Of a stretch of 64,000 nucleotides of DNA, positions 27,405 to 36,836 are shown piece after piece. Position 1 is the stretch's first letter, and each line of letters starts with the position of its first letter. Made by a program: the position numbers and the translations under genes. The DNA is taken from the NCBI RefSeq assembly GCF_021495345.1, contig NZ_CP099397.1, positions 3,162,001 to 3,226,000 of the forward strand, written 5' to 3'. A model generated the notes under the pieces. It made no database searches, was not told where the DNA came from, and saw only the letters and a program-made list of their open reading frames with translations. The stretch comes from Pseudomonas hydrolytica (GTDB lineage Bacteria > Pseudomonadota > Gammaproteobacteria > Pseudomonadales > Pseudomonadaceae).

Positions 27405-28076
27405 TTATTCGCCGACGCTGATGGTCAGGCCGGCGGCAATTGCAAAAGGTGTCAGGGTCACCGCCAGGGCGGTGAGGCTGGCCAGCCACAACAGGTGACC
27501 GGTCGCCGGCAATCCTTGCAGGGCCGCCTGCAACGCCCCGCTGCCAAGAATCAGCACCGGGATGTACAGCGGCAGAATCAGCAGCGCCAGCAGCAGGCCG
27601 CCGCGCTTGAGGCCAACGGTGAGCGCAGCGCCCACCGCGCCTAGCAGACTCAACACCGGAGTGCCGAGCAGCAGGGAAATCAGCAGAACCGGCAGACAGC
27701 GCCCGGGCAGACCGAGCATCAGCGCCAGCAAGGGCGCCAGCAATACCAGCGCCAGGCCGCTGAACAGCCAGTGTGCCAGCACCTTGGCCAACACCAGAAG
27801 AGGCAGGGGGTGCGACGAAAGGACCCACTGTTCCAGCGAGCCATCCTCGAAATCACTGCGGAAAAGCCCGTCCAGCGAGAGCAGCACGGCCAGAAGCGCC
27901 GCCACCCAGACCAGGCCGGGAGAAAGGGTTTGCAACAATTGCGTCTCCGGCCCCACCGCCAGCGGGAACAGGGCGATGACGATGGCGAAGAACACCAGGG
28001 GGTTGGCCAGGTCGGACGGACGGCGGGCCAGCAGGCGCATCTCGCGGGCCAGAAGCTGGGTGAATACGTTGCTCAT
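27405..28076 (-). CDS. ccmB: Heme exporter permease CcmB
   Basis: 223 aa with six TM helices; starts [30 protein letters not shown] as in the family. Partner of the CcmA ATPase in the CcmABCD complex. Overlaps ccmA by 4 bp. Confidence 0.94.
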   Translation of the reverse strand: MSNVFTQLLAREMRLLARRPSDLANPLVFFAIVIALFPLAVGPETQLLQTLSPGLVWVAALLAVLLSLDGLFRSDFEDGSLEQWVLSSHPLPLLVLAKVLAHWLFSGLALVLLAPLLALMLGLPGRCLPVLLISLLLGTPVLSLLGAVGAALTVGLKRGGLLLALLILPLYIPVLILGSGALQAALQGLPATGHLLWLASLTALAVTLTPFAIAAGLTISVGE

Positions 28077-28717
28077 GCGGCGTACTGCCCCAGATCCAGA
28101 TCACGGTAGGTGGCCGGCTTGTGCTGCAGGCTGTGATGGGTGGTCAGTATCACCACGCCACCGCGCTCGCAATGACTGGCCAGATGCGCCTCGAGCTGCG
28201 CCACGCCCTGCTTGTCCAGGGCGGTGAAGGGCTCGTCCAGCACCCACAGCGGCGGCGTATCGACCAGATACAGGCGCGCCAGGGCCACCCGGCGCTGCTG
28301 ACCGGCGGACAGGGTGTGACAGGGAACGTCCTCGAAACCGCGCAGCCCGACCGCGTCCAGCGCCTGCCAGATCGCCTCGCGGCTGGCCGGACGATGCAGG
28401 GCGCAGAGCCAGGCGAGGTTCTCCTCGGCAGTCAGTAGCCCCTTGATGCCGGCGGCGTGGCCGATCCACAGCAGATTGCGCGCAAGCTCCGCACGCTGCT
28501 CGCTCATCGGCTGGCCGTTGAGGCGGATGCTGCCGGCGGTGGGCTGGCGCAGGCCGGCCAGCAGACGCAGCAGGCTGGTCTTGCCACTGCCGTTGGGCCC
28601 GCTGACCTGAAGCATGTCGCCGGCCTGCATGGCCAGATTCAGATGCTCGAAAAGCATGCGCCAGTCCCGCTCACAACTGAGCGCCACGGCTTCGAGAAGA
28701 GGAACGGGAAGGGTCAT
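28073..28717 (-). CDS. ccmA: Heme exporter ATP-binding protein CcmA
   Basis: 214 aa ABC ATPase: Walker [13 protein letters not shown] (about 40-51), signature [13 protein letters not shown] (about 136-148), Walker [13 protein letters not shown]. Energises release of holo-CcmE. First gene of ccmABCDEFGHI. ATG at 28717. Confidence 0.95.
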   Translation of the reverse strand: MTLPVPLLEAVALSCERDWRMLFEHLNLAMQAGDMLQVSGPNGSGKTSLLRLLAGLRQPTAGSIRLNGQPMSEQRAELARNLLWIGHAAGIKGLLTAEENLAWLCALHRPASREAIWQALDAVGLRGFEDVPCHTLSAGQQRRVALARLYLVDTPPLWVLDEPFTALDKQGVAQLEAHLASHCERGGVVILTTHHSLQHKPATYRDLDLGQYAA

Positions 28718-28914
28718 CGATACCTGGCAGGGTTAAAGTCGACGGTGCTCCGGCCGCTATACTGACGCGTGCCGGAGTGCGGTGCGCAGCGGGGCGGCAT
28801 TATACATGGCGCATCGCTGTCCCCGCAGTCAGCATTTTCGACAGGGTGTGAATCACATGGAGTGTGCCATGCGCACCCTCGGCACCTGCAAAGGACGGAG
28901 CCCAACCCAAGCCC

Positions 28915-30444
28915 ATGAGTGAAATCAGCAGCCCACGCCCGCTTCCCCCCTCGCCGCCGGTGATTCGCAACGCCGCGACGGCTGCGGACCTGGCCGTGCG
29001 CCTGCTGCAGCCGCTGGAAGGCATGCTGGCCGCCGGCGAGAGCGCCAAGGCCGAAGTGGTGGCGATTCGCGAACAGGCGCAGAGCTTTCAGGTGCTGCTC
29101 AAACTGACGCTCGACGGCGGCCGACAGGCCACTCTGCAGGCGGAAAGCCCGCGGGCGCTGGCCCAGGGCAGCGCCCTGGTGGTCACCGCCCTGTCGGATA
29201 CGCGTCTGGCCGTGGTTCTGCAGGCCGGGGGCGACAAGCCGCTGACCAGCCTCGACCTGCAGCAACTGCCGCCCGGCACCTTGGTACAGGGCAAGGTGAT
29301 CAGCCGTGAGGTGCTGCCGCCACAGGGCGCCCAGACCGTCTACCGCCTGGTGGTCAACCTGCTCAACACCCCGCTGGCCGGCAGCAAGCTGGCGCTCGAC
29401 AGCCCCATGGCGCTGCCGCTAGGCAGCCTGCTCAGCGCCCAGGTGCAGGGCAGCCAGAGCCTCGCCTTCCTGCCGCTGAGCGGCCGCCTCGATCAACTGG
29501 TGCTGGGCCAGCAACTGGCCGCCCAGCAGAACCGTCAGGCCTCTCTGGAAGGATTGATCAAGGGCCTGCAGGGCCTGCGCACCGGCGACGAGGCGTTGCG
29601 CGGCAGCATCGACAAGCTGCTCGGCGCCCTGCCCGACAGCACCCAGCTGAGCAGCGCCAAGGGCCTGGCGCAGGCCCTGGAGAGCAGTGGCGTATTGCTC
29701 GAAGCCAAGCTGCTGCAGGGCCAGACCGGCGCACTGGCGCAGGATCTGAAAGCCAACCTGCTGCGCCTGATCGCACAGCTGATGCCGCAGTTTCCGGGCG
29801 GCGCCGCCACCCTTGCCGGCCTGCAGAATGCCCTCAACCAGAACCTGCCGAATCTGGCCAGACAGCTGCTCGGGGTCAATGCCGCCGGCTCGGCGCGCCA
29901 GCAGGCCCTGACCTTCCCCCTGCCCTCGCGCCTGCTGCAGAACATGGATGGCGAAGCCGATCTGGAAACCCTGCTGAAACTCGCCGCCGCGGCCGTGTCA
30001 CGCCTGCAGACCCACCAGCTGTCGAGCCTGGCGCAGACCCAGGTGGACGCCAACGGCAACCTGCTGACCACCTGGCAACTGGAACTGCCGATGCGCCACC
30101 AGCAGGAAGTGATCCCGCTGCAGATCAAGCTGCAACGCGAGGACAGCGGCAAGGCGGATAAACCGGAACACAAGGAAACGCTCTGGCGCGTGGAGCTGGC
30201 GTTCGAACTCGACCACCTCGGCCCGCTGCAGGTACGTGCACAACTGCTGCGCGGCAGCCTGTCCAGCCAGCTTTGGGCCGAGCGCGGCGAAACCACCGCC
30301 CTGATCAACGCCGAACTCGACCACCTGCGTGAACGCCTGCAGGCAGCCGGGCTGGAAGTGGGCGAGCTGACCTGCAGCCAGGGCCTGCCACCGCAGGGGC
30401 CGAAGACCACGCTGGAACAACGCTGGGTGGATGAAACCGCATGA
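28915..30444 (+). CDS. FliK-like protein with C-terminal Flg_hook-type domain (second FliK paralogue)
   Basis: 509 aa. The long N-terminal two thirds are Ala/Leu/Gln-rich, low complexity; the last ~130 residues (HQQEVIPLQIKLQRE ... LDHLGPLQVRAQL ... LDHLRERLQAAGLEVGEL) resemble the flagellar hook-length control C-terminal domain. The canonical fliK is at 51252-52481, so this is a paralogue. Stop overlaps the start of a FlhB-C-like gene (ATGA), the natural partner of FliK, which supports a substrate-switch role. The ribosome site GGACGGAG is rather far (about 17 bases) from the ATG. Confidence 0.8.
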   Translation: MSEISSPRPLPPSPPVIRNAATAADLAVRLLQPLEGMLAAGESAKAEVVAIREQAQSFQVLLKLTLDGGRQATLQAESPRALAQGSALVVTALSDTRLAVVLQAGGDKPLTSLDLQQLPPGTLVQGKVISREVLPPQGAQTVYRLVVNLLNTPLAGSKLALDSPMALPLGSLLSAQVQGSQSLAFLPLSGRLDQLVLGQQLAAQQNRQASLEGLIKGLQGLRTGDEALRGSIDKLLGALPDSTQLSSAKGLAQALESSGVLLEAKLLQGQTGALAQDLKANLLRLIAQLMPQFPGGAATLAGLQNALNQNLPNLARQLLGVNAAGSARQQALTFPLPSRLLQNMDGEADLETLLKLAAAAVSRLQTHQLSSLAQTQVDANGNLLTTWQLELPMRHQQEVIPLQIKLQREDSGKADKPEHKETLWRVELAFELDHLGPLQVRAQLLRGSLSSQLWAERGETTALINAELDHLRERLQAAGLEVGELTCSQGLPPQGPKTTLEQRWVDETA

Positions 30445-30785
30445 GCCGCAAGAGCAGTAAGGCGGAACCGCGCCAGGCTATCGCCCTCAACTACGACGGG
30501 CAGAACGCCCCCGTGCTCAGCGCCAAGGGCGACGACGAACTGGCCGAGGCCATCCTTGCCATCGCCCGCGAGTACGAGGTCCCGATCTACGAGAATGCCG
30601 AGCTGGTGCGGCTGCTGGCCCGCCTGGAGCTGGGCGACGCCATCCCCGAAGCGCTGTACCGCTGCATTGCCGAGATCATCGCCTTCGCCTGGTACCTGCA
30701 GGGCAAGACCCCGCCCGGCTTCGAGGCGGACAAAGAGCGCGACGTCACCCCGCCGCCGGCGCTGCTCAGAGGTCCGAGGAGCTGA
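30441..30785 (+). CDS. FlhB C-terminal-domain-like protein (FlhX type)
   Basis: 114 aa. Aligns by eye with the part of FlhB that follows the NPTH autocleavage site (ALNYDGQNAPVLSAKGDDELAEAI ... EVPIYENAELVRLLARLELGDAIPEALYRCIAEIIAFAWYL); it has no TM helices and no NPTH. Known FlhB-C homologues can substitute for the cleaved C-domain in export specificity. Translationally coupled to the FliK-like gene; its 3' end overlaps the convergent rhodanese gene by 20 bp. Full-length FlhB is at 45572-46708. Confidence 0.85.
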   Translation: MSRKSSKAEPRQAIALNYDGQNAPVLSAKGDDELAEAILAIAREYEVPIYENAELVRLLARLELGDAIPEALYRCIAEIIAFAWYLQGKTPPGFEADKERDVTPPPALLRGPRS

Positions 30786-31209
30786 CTGCCAGTGCCTCGC
30801 CAGCCGTGGCCTTGCCCATGGGGAAGTCGAACAGCTGCCAGGCGAAATAGCCGCCGCGGAAATAGAACACCCGGCTGAACCCCCAGGCTACCGCCTGCTC
30901 CACCGCCTGCGCGCTCTGCGGGCCCATCTCGCTGTCGCAATAGATCACCAGCGGCAGGTCGCGCGGCCACTGCGGCTGGGCCAGGCCAGCGAAGCGCCCG
31001 CGCAGATCCATGTGCATCGCCCCCTCGACATGGCCCCAGCCCCACTCGCGCGCCGGGCGCACGTCGATGAACACGGCGCCATGATCGTAAAGGTGCTTGG
31101 CCTGCATGACGTTGACGGTAATGGCGCCGCGCACCTCCAGCGGCGCCTCCTGGGCAGCGAGCGGCAGGCATGCCAGGCAGGCGCAAAGCAATGGAATCAG
31201 GCGATGCAT
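30766..31209 (-). CDS. Periplasmic rhodanese-domain protein
   Basis: 147 aa. ATG at 31209 gives a Sec signal peptide (MHRLIPLLCACLACLPLAAQEA); the frame extends upstream but that would hide it. Rhodanese fold: FIDVRPAREWGWGHVEGAMHMDL, then the active-site loop YCDSEMGPQSA with Cys91. Putative sulfur/thiol transfer in the periplasm; substrate unknown. Convergent with and overlapping the FlhB-C-like gene. Confidence 0.85.
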   Translation of the reverse strand: MHRLIPLLCACLACLPLAAQEAPLEVRGAITVNVMQAKHLYDHGAVFIDVRPAREWGWGHVEGAMHMDLRGRFAGLAQPQWPRDLPLVIYCDSEMGPQSAQAVEQAVAWGFSRVFYFRGGYFAWQLFDFPMGKATAGEALAVSSSDL

Positions 31210-31368
31210 GAGGGTCACCCCGCAACTGTGATCCGGGCCGGCCGCGTCGGTACGCAAAATGGCCCCACTTCTTCAGCGTAGGTGCAGTGGTGGTGGGCGC
31301 TAGGAACGATTGCACAGGCCGGGCGGCCTGCTAAGAACCCTGGCGACTATGGCCAGCCTGCAGGGAGG

Positions 31369-31776
31369 CTATTGCGGCTGCCGCGCCTTGGGTTGGTGCA
31401 GCCGGCTGATCAGCTCGGCCTCGGCCTTGCTCAGGCCACAGGACTGGGTCAGGTCATCGACGCTGGCGCCCATGCCGACCAGCCTTGCAGCCTGGGTGAA
31501 CGACAGGCTGCTGGGGTCGCGCTGCTCGATCTGGCTGACCTTGTCCGGCAGCGGCGCGACGATCCGGCGCAGCTCATGCAGTTCTTCGCCCATGCGAATG
31601 CTGCCGGTCAGGTAGGTGTCCAGACGCTTGCTCAGCTCCTTGATCCGCGCATCGCGCGCAGCGTCACGCTTGGCCTGTTCCGCCAGCGCACGCTGCTGGC
31701 TGCGATACAGACCGTGGCAGACGAAGCCCAGCGCCACACAGAGCAGCGCCAGCAGGATCAGGGCGGCTTCGAGCAT
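31369..31776 (-). CDS. DUF2802-type membrane protein, last gene of the chemotaxis operon
   Basis: 135 aa. N-terminal TM helix (3-24), a coiled-coil region (RSQQRALAEQAKRDAARDARIKELSKRL) and a C-terminal small domain (QAARLVGMGASVDDLTQSCGLSKAEAELISRLH) that looks like a short helix-turn-helix-like module. Always linked to cheW in pseudomonads; function unknown. ATG at 31776 overlaps the cheW stop by 1 bp (TGATG). Confidence 0.8.
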   Translation of the reverse strand: MLEAALILLALLCVALGFVCHGLYRSQQRALAEQAKRDAARDARIKELSKRLDTYLTGSIRMGEELHELRRIVAPLPDKVSQIEQRDPSSLSFTQAARLVGMGASVDDLTQSCGLSKAEAELISRLHQPKARQPQ

Positions 31777-32255
31777 CAGATGCTCTCCAGCTCCGACCAC
31801 TCCTCCTCGCTCATCATCTTGTCCAGCTCGACCAGAATCAGCAGCTCGCCGTTCTTGTTGCATACGCCCTGGATGAACTTGGCCGATTCGTCGTTGCCGA
31901 CGTTGGGCGCGGTCTCGATCTCGGACTGACGCAGGTAAACCACTTCGGCGACGCTGTCGACGAGAATGCCGACCACCTGCTTGTCCGCTTCGATGATGAC
32001 GATACGGGTATTGTCGGTGACCGGCGCCGAGCCCAGGCCGAAGCGCTGGCGGGTATCGATCACGGTGACCACGTTGCCGCGCAGGTTGATGATGCCCAGC
32101 ACGTAGCTCGGCGCACCCGGTACCGGAGCGATCTCGGTGTAGCGCAGGACTTCCTGCACCTGCATCACGTTGATGCCGTAGGTTTCGTTATCCAGGCGAA
32201 AGGTCACCCACTGCAGAATCGGATCTTCGGCACCTTGTGCAGAGCTTTTCTTCAT
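31776..32255 (-). CDS. cheW: Chemotaxis coupling protein CheW
   Basis: 159 aa CheW-domain protein (VTFRLDNETYGINVMQVQEVLRYTEIAPVPGAP, LRGNVVTVIDTRQRFG, VGILVDSVAEVVYL). Links chemoreceptors to CheA in polar arrays. Begins 95 bp after parP; followed by the DUF2802 gene. Confidence 0.95.
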   Translation of the reverse strand: MKKSSAQGAEDPILQWVTFRLDNETYGINVMQVQEVLRYTEIAPVPGAPSYVLGIINLRGNVVTVIDTRQRFGLGSAPVTDNTRIVIIEADKQVVGILVDSVAEVVYLRQSEIETAPNVGNDESAKFIQGVCNKNGELLILVELDKMMSEEEWSELESI

Positions 32256-32350
32256 GTCCCAAGCCTCGTCAAAAACCGCTCAGCGCGGCATGTGCGGGTC
32301 GACCCGCCTGTCATCAACTATAGAGCCCATAACCACGGACCCACCAATTC

Positions 32351-33148
32351 TCAATGCAGTTTTCCAGCGGCCAGGCGTTTGGCGCCGCCGCTGGCGATCA
32401 GTTCGGCGAGCGCCGCCACGTCGAGCAGCGCGCACATGTGCTCGATCACCGTACCGGCCAGCCAGGGCCGCTGGGTACGCTGACTGCGCCACTTGACCTC
32501 GCTGGGGTCCAGACGGATAGAGCGGCTGACCTGATGCACCGCCAACCCCCACTCGTAGCCCTGGACCGAAATCACGTACTGCAGACCATCGCGGAAATCC
32601 TCGCGATAGCGGTCCGGCATCACCCAGCGCGCGGTATCCAGCACCTTCAGGTTGCCGGCCTGGCTCGGCAGGATGCCGAGGAACCACTCCGGCTGACCGA
32701 ACAGCGGCGTCAGCTCCTGATCTTGCAGCGGGTAGATCGAGCCCAGGCAGATCAGCGGCACCGCCAGGGTCAGCCCGGCAACGTCGAACAGCAGGCACTC
32801 GAACGGCTCTTCCGCCCAGCCTGGCCGGCCATCCTGCAGCACGGCCGCAGGCGACGGCGCCAGCTCGACGACAGGAGCCACAGGCGGCGGCGCCTCTTCG
32901 ACGACCACGGTCTGTACCGGTACGGGCATTTCGACTGGCGGCGCCTGCACCTGAGGCTCGATGACCGGCGCAACGGCGACCGGCTCGACCAGACGCGCAT
33001 CGCGCACCTGCTCCTCGAGTACCGCCGCCTCGAACTCGTCGAGGCTGACGGACATCTCCAGCTCGGCGGCAGCCTCCTGCAGCAAACCGTCGAGGTATGA
33101 CTGCAAGGCAAGCTGGGAGCGCGTGGCTGTGGCGAGGTTACGACTCAT
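32351..33148 (-). CDS. parP: ParP-like CheW-domain protein (chemotaxis array localisation)
   Basis: 265 aa. N-terminal helical part (LALQSYLDGLLQEAAAELEM), a Pro/Val-rich linker (about 55-105) and a C-terminal CheW-like/AIF-type domain (LLFDVAGLTLAVPLICLGSIYPL ... WFLGILPSQAGNLKVLDTARWVM ... LDPSEVKWRSQRTQRPWLAGTVIEHMCALLDV). In Vibrio and Pseudomonas ParP joins ParC and CheA to anchor arrays at the old pole. A FliA-type promoter lies upstream (33180-33208). Confidence 0.88.
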   Translation of the reverse strand: MSRNLATATRSQLALQSYLDGLLQEAAAELEMSVSLDEFEAAVLEEQVRDARLVEPVAVAPVIEPQVQAPPVEMPVPVQTVVVEEAPPPVAPVVELAPSPAAVLQDGRPGWAEEPFECLLFDVAGLTLAVPLICLGSIYPLQDQELTPLFGQPEWFLGILPSQAGNLKVLDTARWVMPDRYREDFRDGLQYVISVQGYEWGLAVHQVSRSIRLDPSEVKWRSQRTQRPWLAGTVIEHMCALLDVAALAELIASGGAKRLAAGKLH

Positions 33149-33179
33149 GACTGGAACCCGTGATGGAAAGCTCTACAGC

Positions 33180-33208
33180 GTATCGGCCGGAGCGTCGTCG
33201 GACTTGAG
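33180..33208 (-). promoter_or_regulatory. Candidate FliA (sigma-28) promoter of parP-cheW
   Basis: On the minus strand TCAAGTCC, 12 bases, GCCGATAC. The -10 is a 7/8 match to GCCGATAA; the -35 is a partial match. Lies in the 87-bp parC-parP gap, about 31 bp before the parP ATG. Confidence 0.5.
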
Positions 33209-33235
33209 TCCAGCAGTTCAACACAGTCATGCATT

Positions 33236-34024
33236 TCAAGCCACCTGCGCTGCCGGCTGGTGGCTCAGCAGGTGCTTGAGCAGCGCCCGGTAGGCGATCA
33301 CGCCGCGGCTGCCGGCATCGAACTGCGAAGGCGTGCGCCCTGCCCGGCTGGCATCGCGCAAACGGGTGTCGACCGGAATGTAGGCCGGCCAGAGATGATC
33401 GGGATAGGTATTGCGCAGCACGCGCAGGGTACTCATGGACGCCTGGGTACGACGATCGAACAGGGTCGGCACTATGGTGTAGGGCAGCGCCTGCTTGCGC
33501 GAGCGGTTGATCATGGCCAACGTGGTGATCATGCGCTCCAGGCCCTTCACCGCCAGGAACTCGGTCTGCACCGGAATCACCAGCTGCTGGCTGGCCGCCA
33601 GCGCGTTGACCATCAGCACGCCGAGCAGTGGCGGGCTGTCGATGATGGCGTGATCGAAATCCTCCCACAGCTGCGCCAGGCTCTTGGCGATCACCAGCCC
33701 CAGGCCACTCTGCCCCGGCGACTGACGCTCCAACGTGGCCAGTGCGGTGCTCGACGGCAGCAAGGAGATGTTCTCGTGGCTGGTGCTGTGCAGCAGCTGC
33801 CGGGGCAGCCCCTGCGGCACGTTGCCCTGATGCAGGAACAGATCGAAGCAGCTGTGCTCCAGCGTATCGGGATCATGGCCGAAGTAACTGGTCATCGACC
33901 CGTGGGGGTCGAGGTCGACCACGACCACGCGCTTGCCGGCATCGGCCAACAGGCCTGCCAGCGCGATGGAGGTGGTGGTCTTGCCGACACCACCTTTCTG
34001 ATTGGCTACTGCCCAGACTTTCAT
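33236..34024 (-). CDS. parC: ParC, ParA-like ATPase for chemotaxis array positioning
   Basis: 262 aa. Deviant Walker A NQKGGVGKTTTSIAL (8-22), Walker A' VVVDLDPHGSMTSYFG, Walker B-like HAIIDSPPLLGVL. ParA/MinD-family protein; in vibrios and pseudomonads it recruits chemotaxis arrays to the pole with ParP. Located between motD and parP in the conserved order. Confidence 0.92.
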   Translation of the reverse strand: MKVWAVANQKGGVGKTTTSIALAGLLADAGKRVVVVDLDPHGSMTSYFGHDPDTLEHSCFDLFLHQGNVPQGLPRQLLHSTSHENISLLPSSTALATLERQSPGQSGLGLVIAKSLAQLWEDFDHAIIDSPPLLGVLMVNALAASQQLVIPVQTEFLAVKGLERMITTLAMINRSRKQALPYTIVPTLFDRRTQASMSTLRVLRNTYPDHLWPAYIPVDTRLRDASRAGRTPSQFDAGSRGVIAYRALLKHLLSHQPAAQVA

Positions 34025-34106
34025 GTTCTCTCATCCTCCCGGCGTGAGGCGCTCAGGCCGAGAATGGCTGTCGCCGGCACGCAGCAGGCGACTGGGATTT
34101 GACGGC

Positions 34107-34916
34107 TCACGACTGCGGAACCCCCGACACAGGCGCTGGTGCAGGTTGCGTGCCAGCGCCGGACTGCTGCGCCGCGGTACTACCCGCCCCGCGCCGGGTA
34201 TCGAGGTTGCGCGAAATCACCAGTACCACCCGGCGATTGCGCGCCCTGCCCTCGGCCGTGGCGTTGTCCGCGATGGGCTGGAACTCACCGTAGCCCACCG
34301 CCGCCAGACGTGACGGGTCCACTCCATCCATGGCCAACATACGCACGATGCTAGCCGCACGCGCCGACGACAACTCCCAGTTGGTCGGAAACTGGCTGGT
34401 CTGGATCGGCAGATTGTCGGTGAAACCTTCCACTTTGACCGGGTTCTGGTAGGGCGCCAGAATCTTGGCGACCTTCTCGATGATGTCGAACGCCTGGTTG
34501 TTGGGCAAGGCGTCGCCGCTGGGAAACAGCAGGCTGGAACTCAGCTCGATCTCGATCCACATCTCGTTGCCACGCACGGTCAGCTGGTCGCTCTGGATCA
34601 GCTCGCCGAAGGCCTCGCGCACGCTGGAGGCAATGCTCTGCAGGGTGGCATCGGCGCTGGGGTCGTCCAGCGAGGTGTTCTCGGGCTCGCCGGTGCGCGG
34701 CCGCTCCTCGCCCACCGGTATGGGCTTGATCGAACGATCCGGCTGATTGAACACGCCGGTCAGCGATTCGGAGAGGATCTTGTACTTGCCTTCGTTGATC
34801 GAGGAGATCGAGTACATCACCACGAAGAAGGCGAACAGCAAGGTGATGAAGTCGGCGTAGGAGACCAGCCAACGCTCGTGATTCTCATGATCTTCGTGAT
34901 GCCGCCTGCGCGCCAT
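34107..34916 (-). CDS. motD: Flagellar motor stator protein MotD (MotB type)
   Basis: 269 aa. Short cytoplasmic basic start, single TM helix with the proton-conducting Asp22 in SYADFITLLFAFFVVMYSIS, and an OmpA-like peptidoglycan-binding domain (EGFTDNLPIQTSQFPTNWELSSARAASIVRML ... VGYGEFQP ... NRRVVLVI). Second stator set of pseudomonads, with MotC. 12 bp after motC. Confidence 0.95.
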   Translation of the reverse strand: MARRRHHEDHENHERWLVSYADFITLLFAFFVVMYSISSINEGKYKILSESLTGVFNQPDRSIKPIPVGEERPRTGEPENTSLDDPSADATLQSIASSVREAFGELIQSDQLTVRGNEMWIEIELSSSLLFPSGDALPNNQAFDIIEKVAKILAPYQNPVKVEGFTDNLPIQTSQFPTNWELSSARAASIVRMLAMDGVDPSRLAAVGYGEFQPIADNATAEGRARNRRVVLVISRNLDTRRGAGSTAAQQSGAGTQPAPAPVSGVPQS

Positions 34917-34928
34917 GCCATACCTCCA

Positions 34929-35669
34929 TCAGTCCATGAAGCCTTGCAGCTTCAGTTCGATGGAGCGTGGGTTCTCACCCTCGGCGATGGACAGGATGCC
35001 CTCCAGGAGCATCTCGCGATAACGCGACTGGCGCAGCGCGATGGATTTGAGCTTGTTGCCGGCCGGCAACAGCAGCAGGTTGGCGAAGCCGACGCCGTAG
35101 ATGGTGGCGACGAAGGCCACGGCGATGCCGCTGCCGAGCATGCTCGGATCGGCCAGATTGCCCATCACGTGAATCAGGCCCATCACCGCACCGATGATGC
35201 CGATGGTCGGCGCGTAACCGCCCATGCTCTCGAGCACCTTGGCCGCCTGGATATCGCGCGCCTCCTGGGTGTAGAGGTCCACTTCCAGGATGCTGCGGAT
35301 GGATTCGGGTTCGGCGCCGTCGACCAGCAATTGCAGGCCCTTGCGCGCGTAGGGATCGGGCTCGGCGTCGGCCACGGCCTCCAGGCCCAGCAGCCCTTCC
35401 TTGCGCGCCACCATGCTCCAACCCACCACGCGATTGATACCACCGATCAGGTCGATGCGTGGCGGAAAGAAGATCCAGCGCAGGATGCTCATGGCGCGCT
35501 TGAACACGTTCACCGGCGCCTGCAGGAAGGCCGCGCCCAGCGTGCCGCCGATCACGATCAGCGCCGCTGGCCCGTTGAGCAGCGCGCCGGCATGTCCGCC
35601 TTCGAGATAGTTGCCGCCGAGAATCGCGACGAAGGCCAGGATGACGCCGATTAGGCTCAGTACATCCAT
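34929..35669 (-). CDS. motC: Flagellar motor stator protein MotC (MotA type)
   Basis: 246 aa from the ATG at 35669, chosen because GGGTG sits seven bases upstream and family members begin MDVLSLIG; an in-frame ATG two codons earlier (35675) is possible. Four TM segments (about 3-20, 32-50, 150-170, 182-203) with a large cytoplasmic loop between TM2 and TM3. Forms the proton channel with MotD. Confidence 0.94.
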   Translation of the reverse strand: MDVLSLIGVILAFVAILGGNYLEGGHAGALLNGPAALIVIGGTLGAAFLQAPVNVFKRAMSILRWIFFPPRIDLIGGINRVVGWSMVARKEGLLGLEAVADAEPDPYARKGLQLLVDGAEPESIRSILEVDLYTQEARDIQAAKVLESMGGYAPTIGIIGAVMGLIHVMGNLADPSMLGSGIAVAFVATIYGVGFANLLLLPAGNKLKSIALRQSRYREMLLEGILSIAEGENPRSIELKLQGFMD

Positions 35670-35694
35670 GCGCATGCACCCGACTTAGCGTTCG

Positions 35695-36822
35695 TCACTG
35701 GCAGGCCTCGGTCAGGTGCCGGCCGATGTCGTCCAGCCCATAGACCGCGTCGGCCAGATTGGCCTTCACAATGGCCATCGGCATGCCATAGATCACGCAG
35801 CTGGCCTCGTCCTGCGCCCACACCTGGCTGCCGCCCTGCTTGAGCAGGCGCGCGCCTTCGCGGCCGTCGGCGCCCATGCCGGTCAGCACCACCGCCAGCA
35901 CCTTGTCGCCGTACGACTTGGCCGCCGAACCGAAGGTGATGTCCACGCAGGGCTTGTAGTTGAGGCGCTCGTCGCCCGGCAGGATCTTCACCGCACCGCG
36001 CGCGTCCACCATCATCTGCTTGCCACCGGGCGCCAGCAGGGCCAGACCCGGGCGCAGGATATCGCCGTCCTCGGCTTCCTTGACCTGGATGCGGCAGAGC
36101 TTGTCCAGACGCTCGGCAAAGGCCTTGGTGAAGGCCGCCGGCATGTGCTGGATCAGCACGATGGGCGCCGGGAAGTTGGCCGGCAGCTGGGTCAGCACGC
36201 GCTGCAGCGCAACCGGGCCGCCAGTGGAGGTGCCAATGGCCACCAGCTTGTAGGACTTGCGCTTGGGCGCAGGCGAAACCGGTGCGGCACCAGAGGACGC
36301 CGGCGCGGGGCGCGGGGCGGCCGAGGGAGCCGCCGGGCGCGCCGAGGCGGCAAGACGACTAGTCGGCGCCGTCGGACTAGCCGCAGTCGGCGCCGGAGCC
36401 ACCGCGGCCGAGCTGAAACGGCGGTTGCTGCGCGCGATGCTGTGCACCTTCTCGCACAGCATCTGCTTGACCTTCTCGGGATTGCGCGAGATGTCCTCGA
36501 AGTTCTTCGGCAGGAAATCCACCGCGCCGGCGTCCAGCGCGTCGAGGGTGACACGGGCACCTTCGTGAGTGAGCGAGGAGAACATCAGCACCGGGGTCGG
36601 ACAGCGCTGCATGATGTTTCGCACGGCGGTGATGCCGTCCATCATCGGCATCTCGTAATCCATGGTGATCACGTCGGGCTTGAGCGCCAGCGCCTGATCG
36701 ATGGCTTCCCGCCCGTTGGTGGCCGTACCCACGACCTGAATACTGGGGTCAGCAGACAGAATTTCCGAAACGCGCCGGCGGAAGAAACCGGAGTCGTCCA
36801 CCACCAAGACCTTGACTGCCAT
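35695..36822 (-). CDS. cheB: Chemotaxis protein-glutamate methylesterase CheB
   Basis: 375 aa. N-terminal receiver ([16 protein letters not shown]; phospho-Asp in [13 protein letters not shown]), a Pro/Ala-rich linker (about 145-185), and the methylesterase domain with catalytic Ser in [16 protein letters not shown], His in [10 protein letters not shown] and Asp in [11 protein letters not shown]. Demethylates/deamidates chemoreceptors. ATG at 36822; separated from cheA by a 42-bp gap with a hairpin. Confidence 0.96.
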   Translation of the reverse strand: MAVKVLVVDDSGFFRRRVSEILSADPSIQVVGTATNGREAIDQALALKPDVITMDYEMPMMDGITAVRNIMQRCPTPVLMFSSLTHEGARVTLDALDAGAVDFLPKNFEDISRNPEKVKQMLCEKVHSIARSNRRFSSAAVAPAPTAASPTAPTSRLAASARPAAPSAAPRPAPASSGAAPVSPAPKRKSYKLVAIGTSTGGPVALQRVLTQLPANFPAPIVLIQHMPAAFTKAFAERLDKLCRIQVKEAEDGDILRPGLALLAPGGKQMMVDARGAVKILPGDERLNYKPCVDITFGSAAKSYGDKVLAVVLTGMGADGREGARLLKQGGSQVWAQDEASCVIYGMPMAIVKANLADAVYGLDDIGRHLTEACQ

Positions 36823-36836
36823 ACACACTCCTAGAC

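Noticed and set aside
28861..28880. GTGCCATGCGCACCCT as another copy of the CGTAGGGTGCGCC repeat
   Set aside because: Only a short partial match to one arm and no pairing partner.
31218..31231. CCCCGCAACTGTGA, resembling a core segment of the cobalamin riboswitch (plus strand)
   Set aside because: The other conserved blocks are missing on both sides, and no gene lies downstream on that strand; it is antisense to the rhodanese leader.
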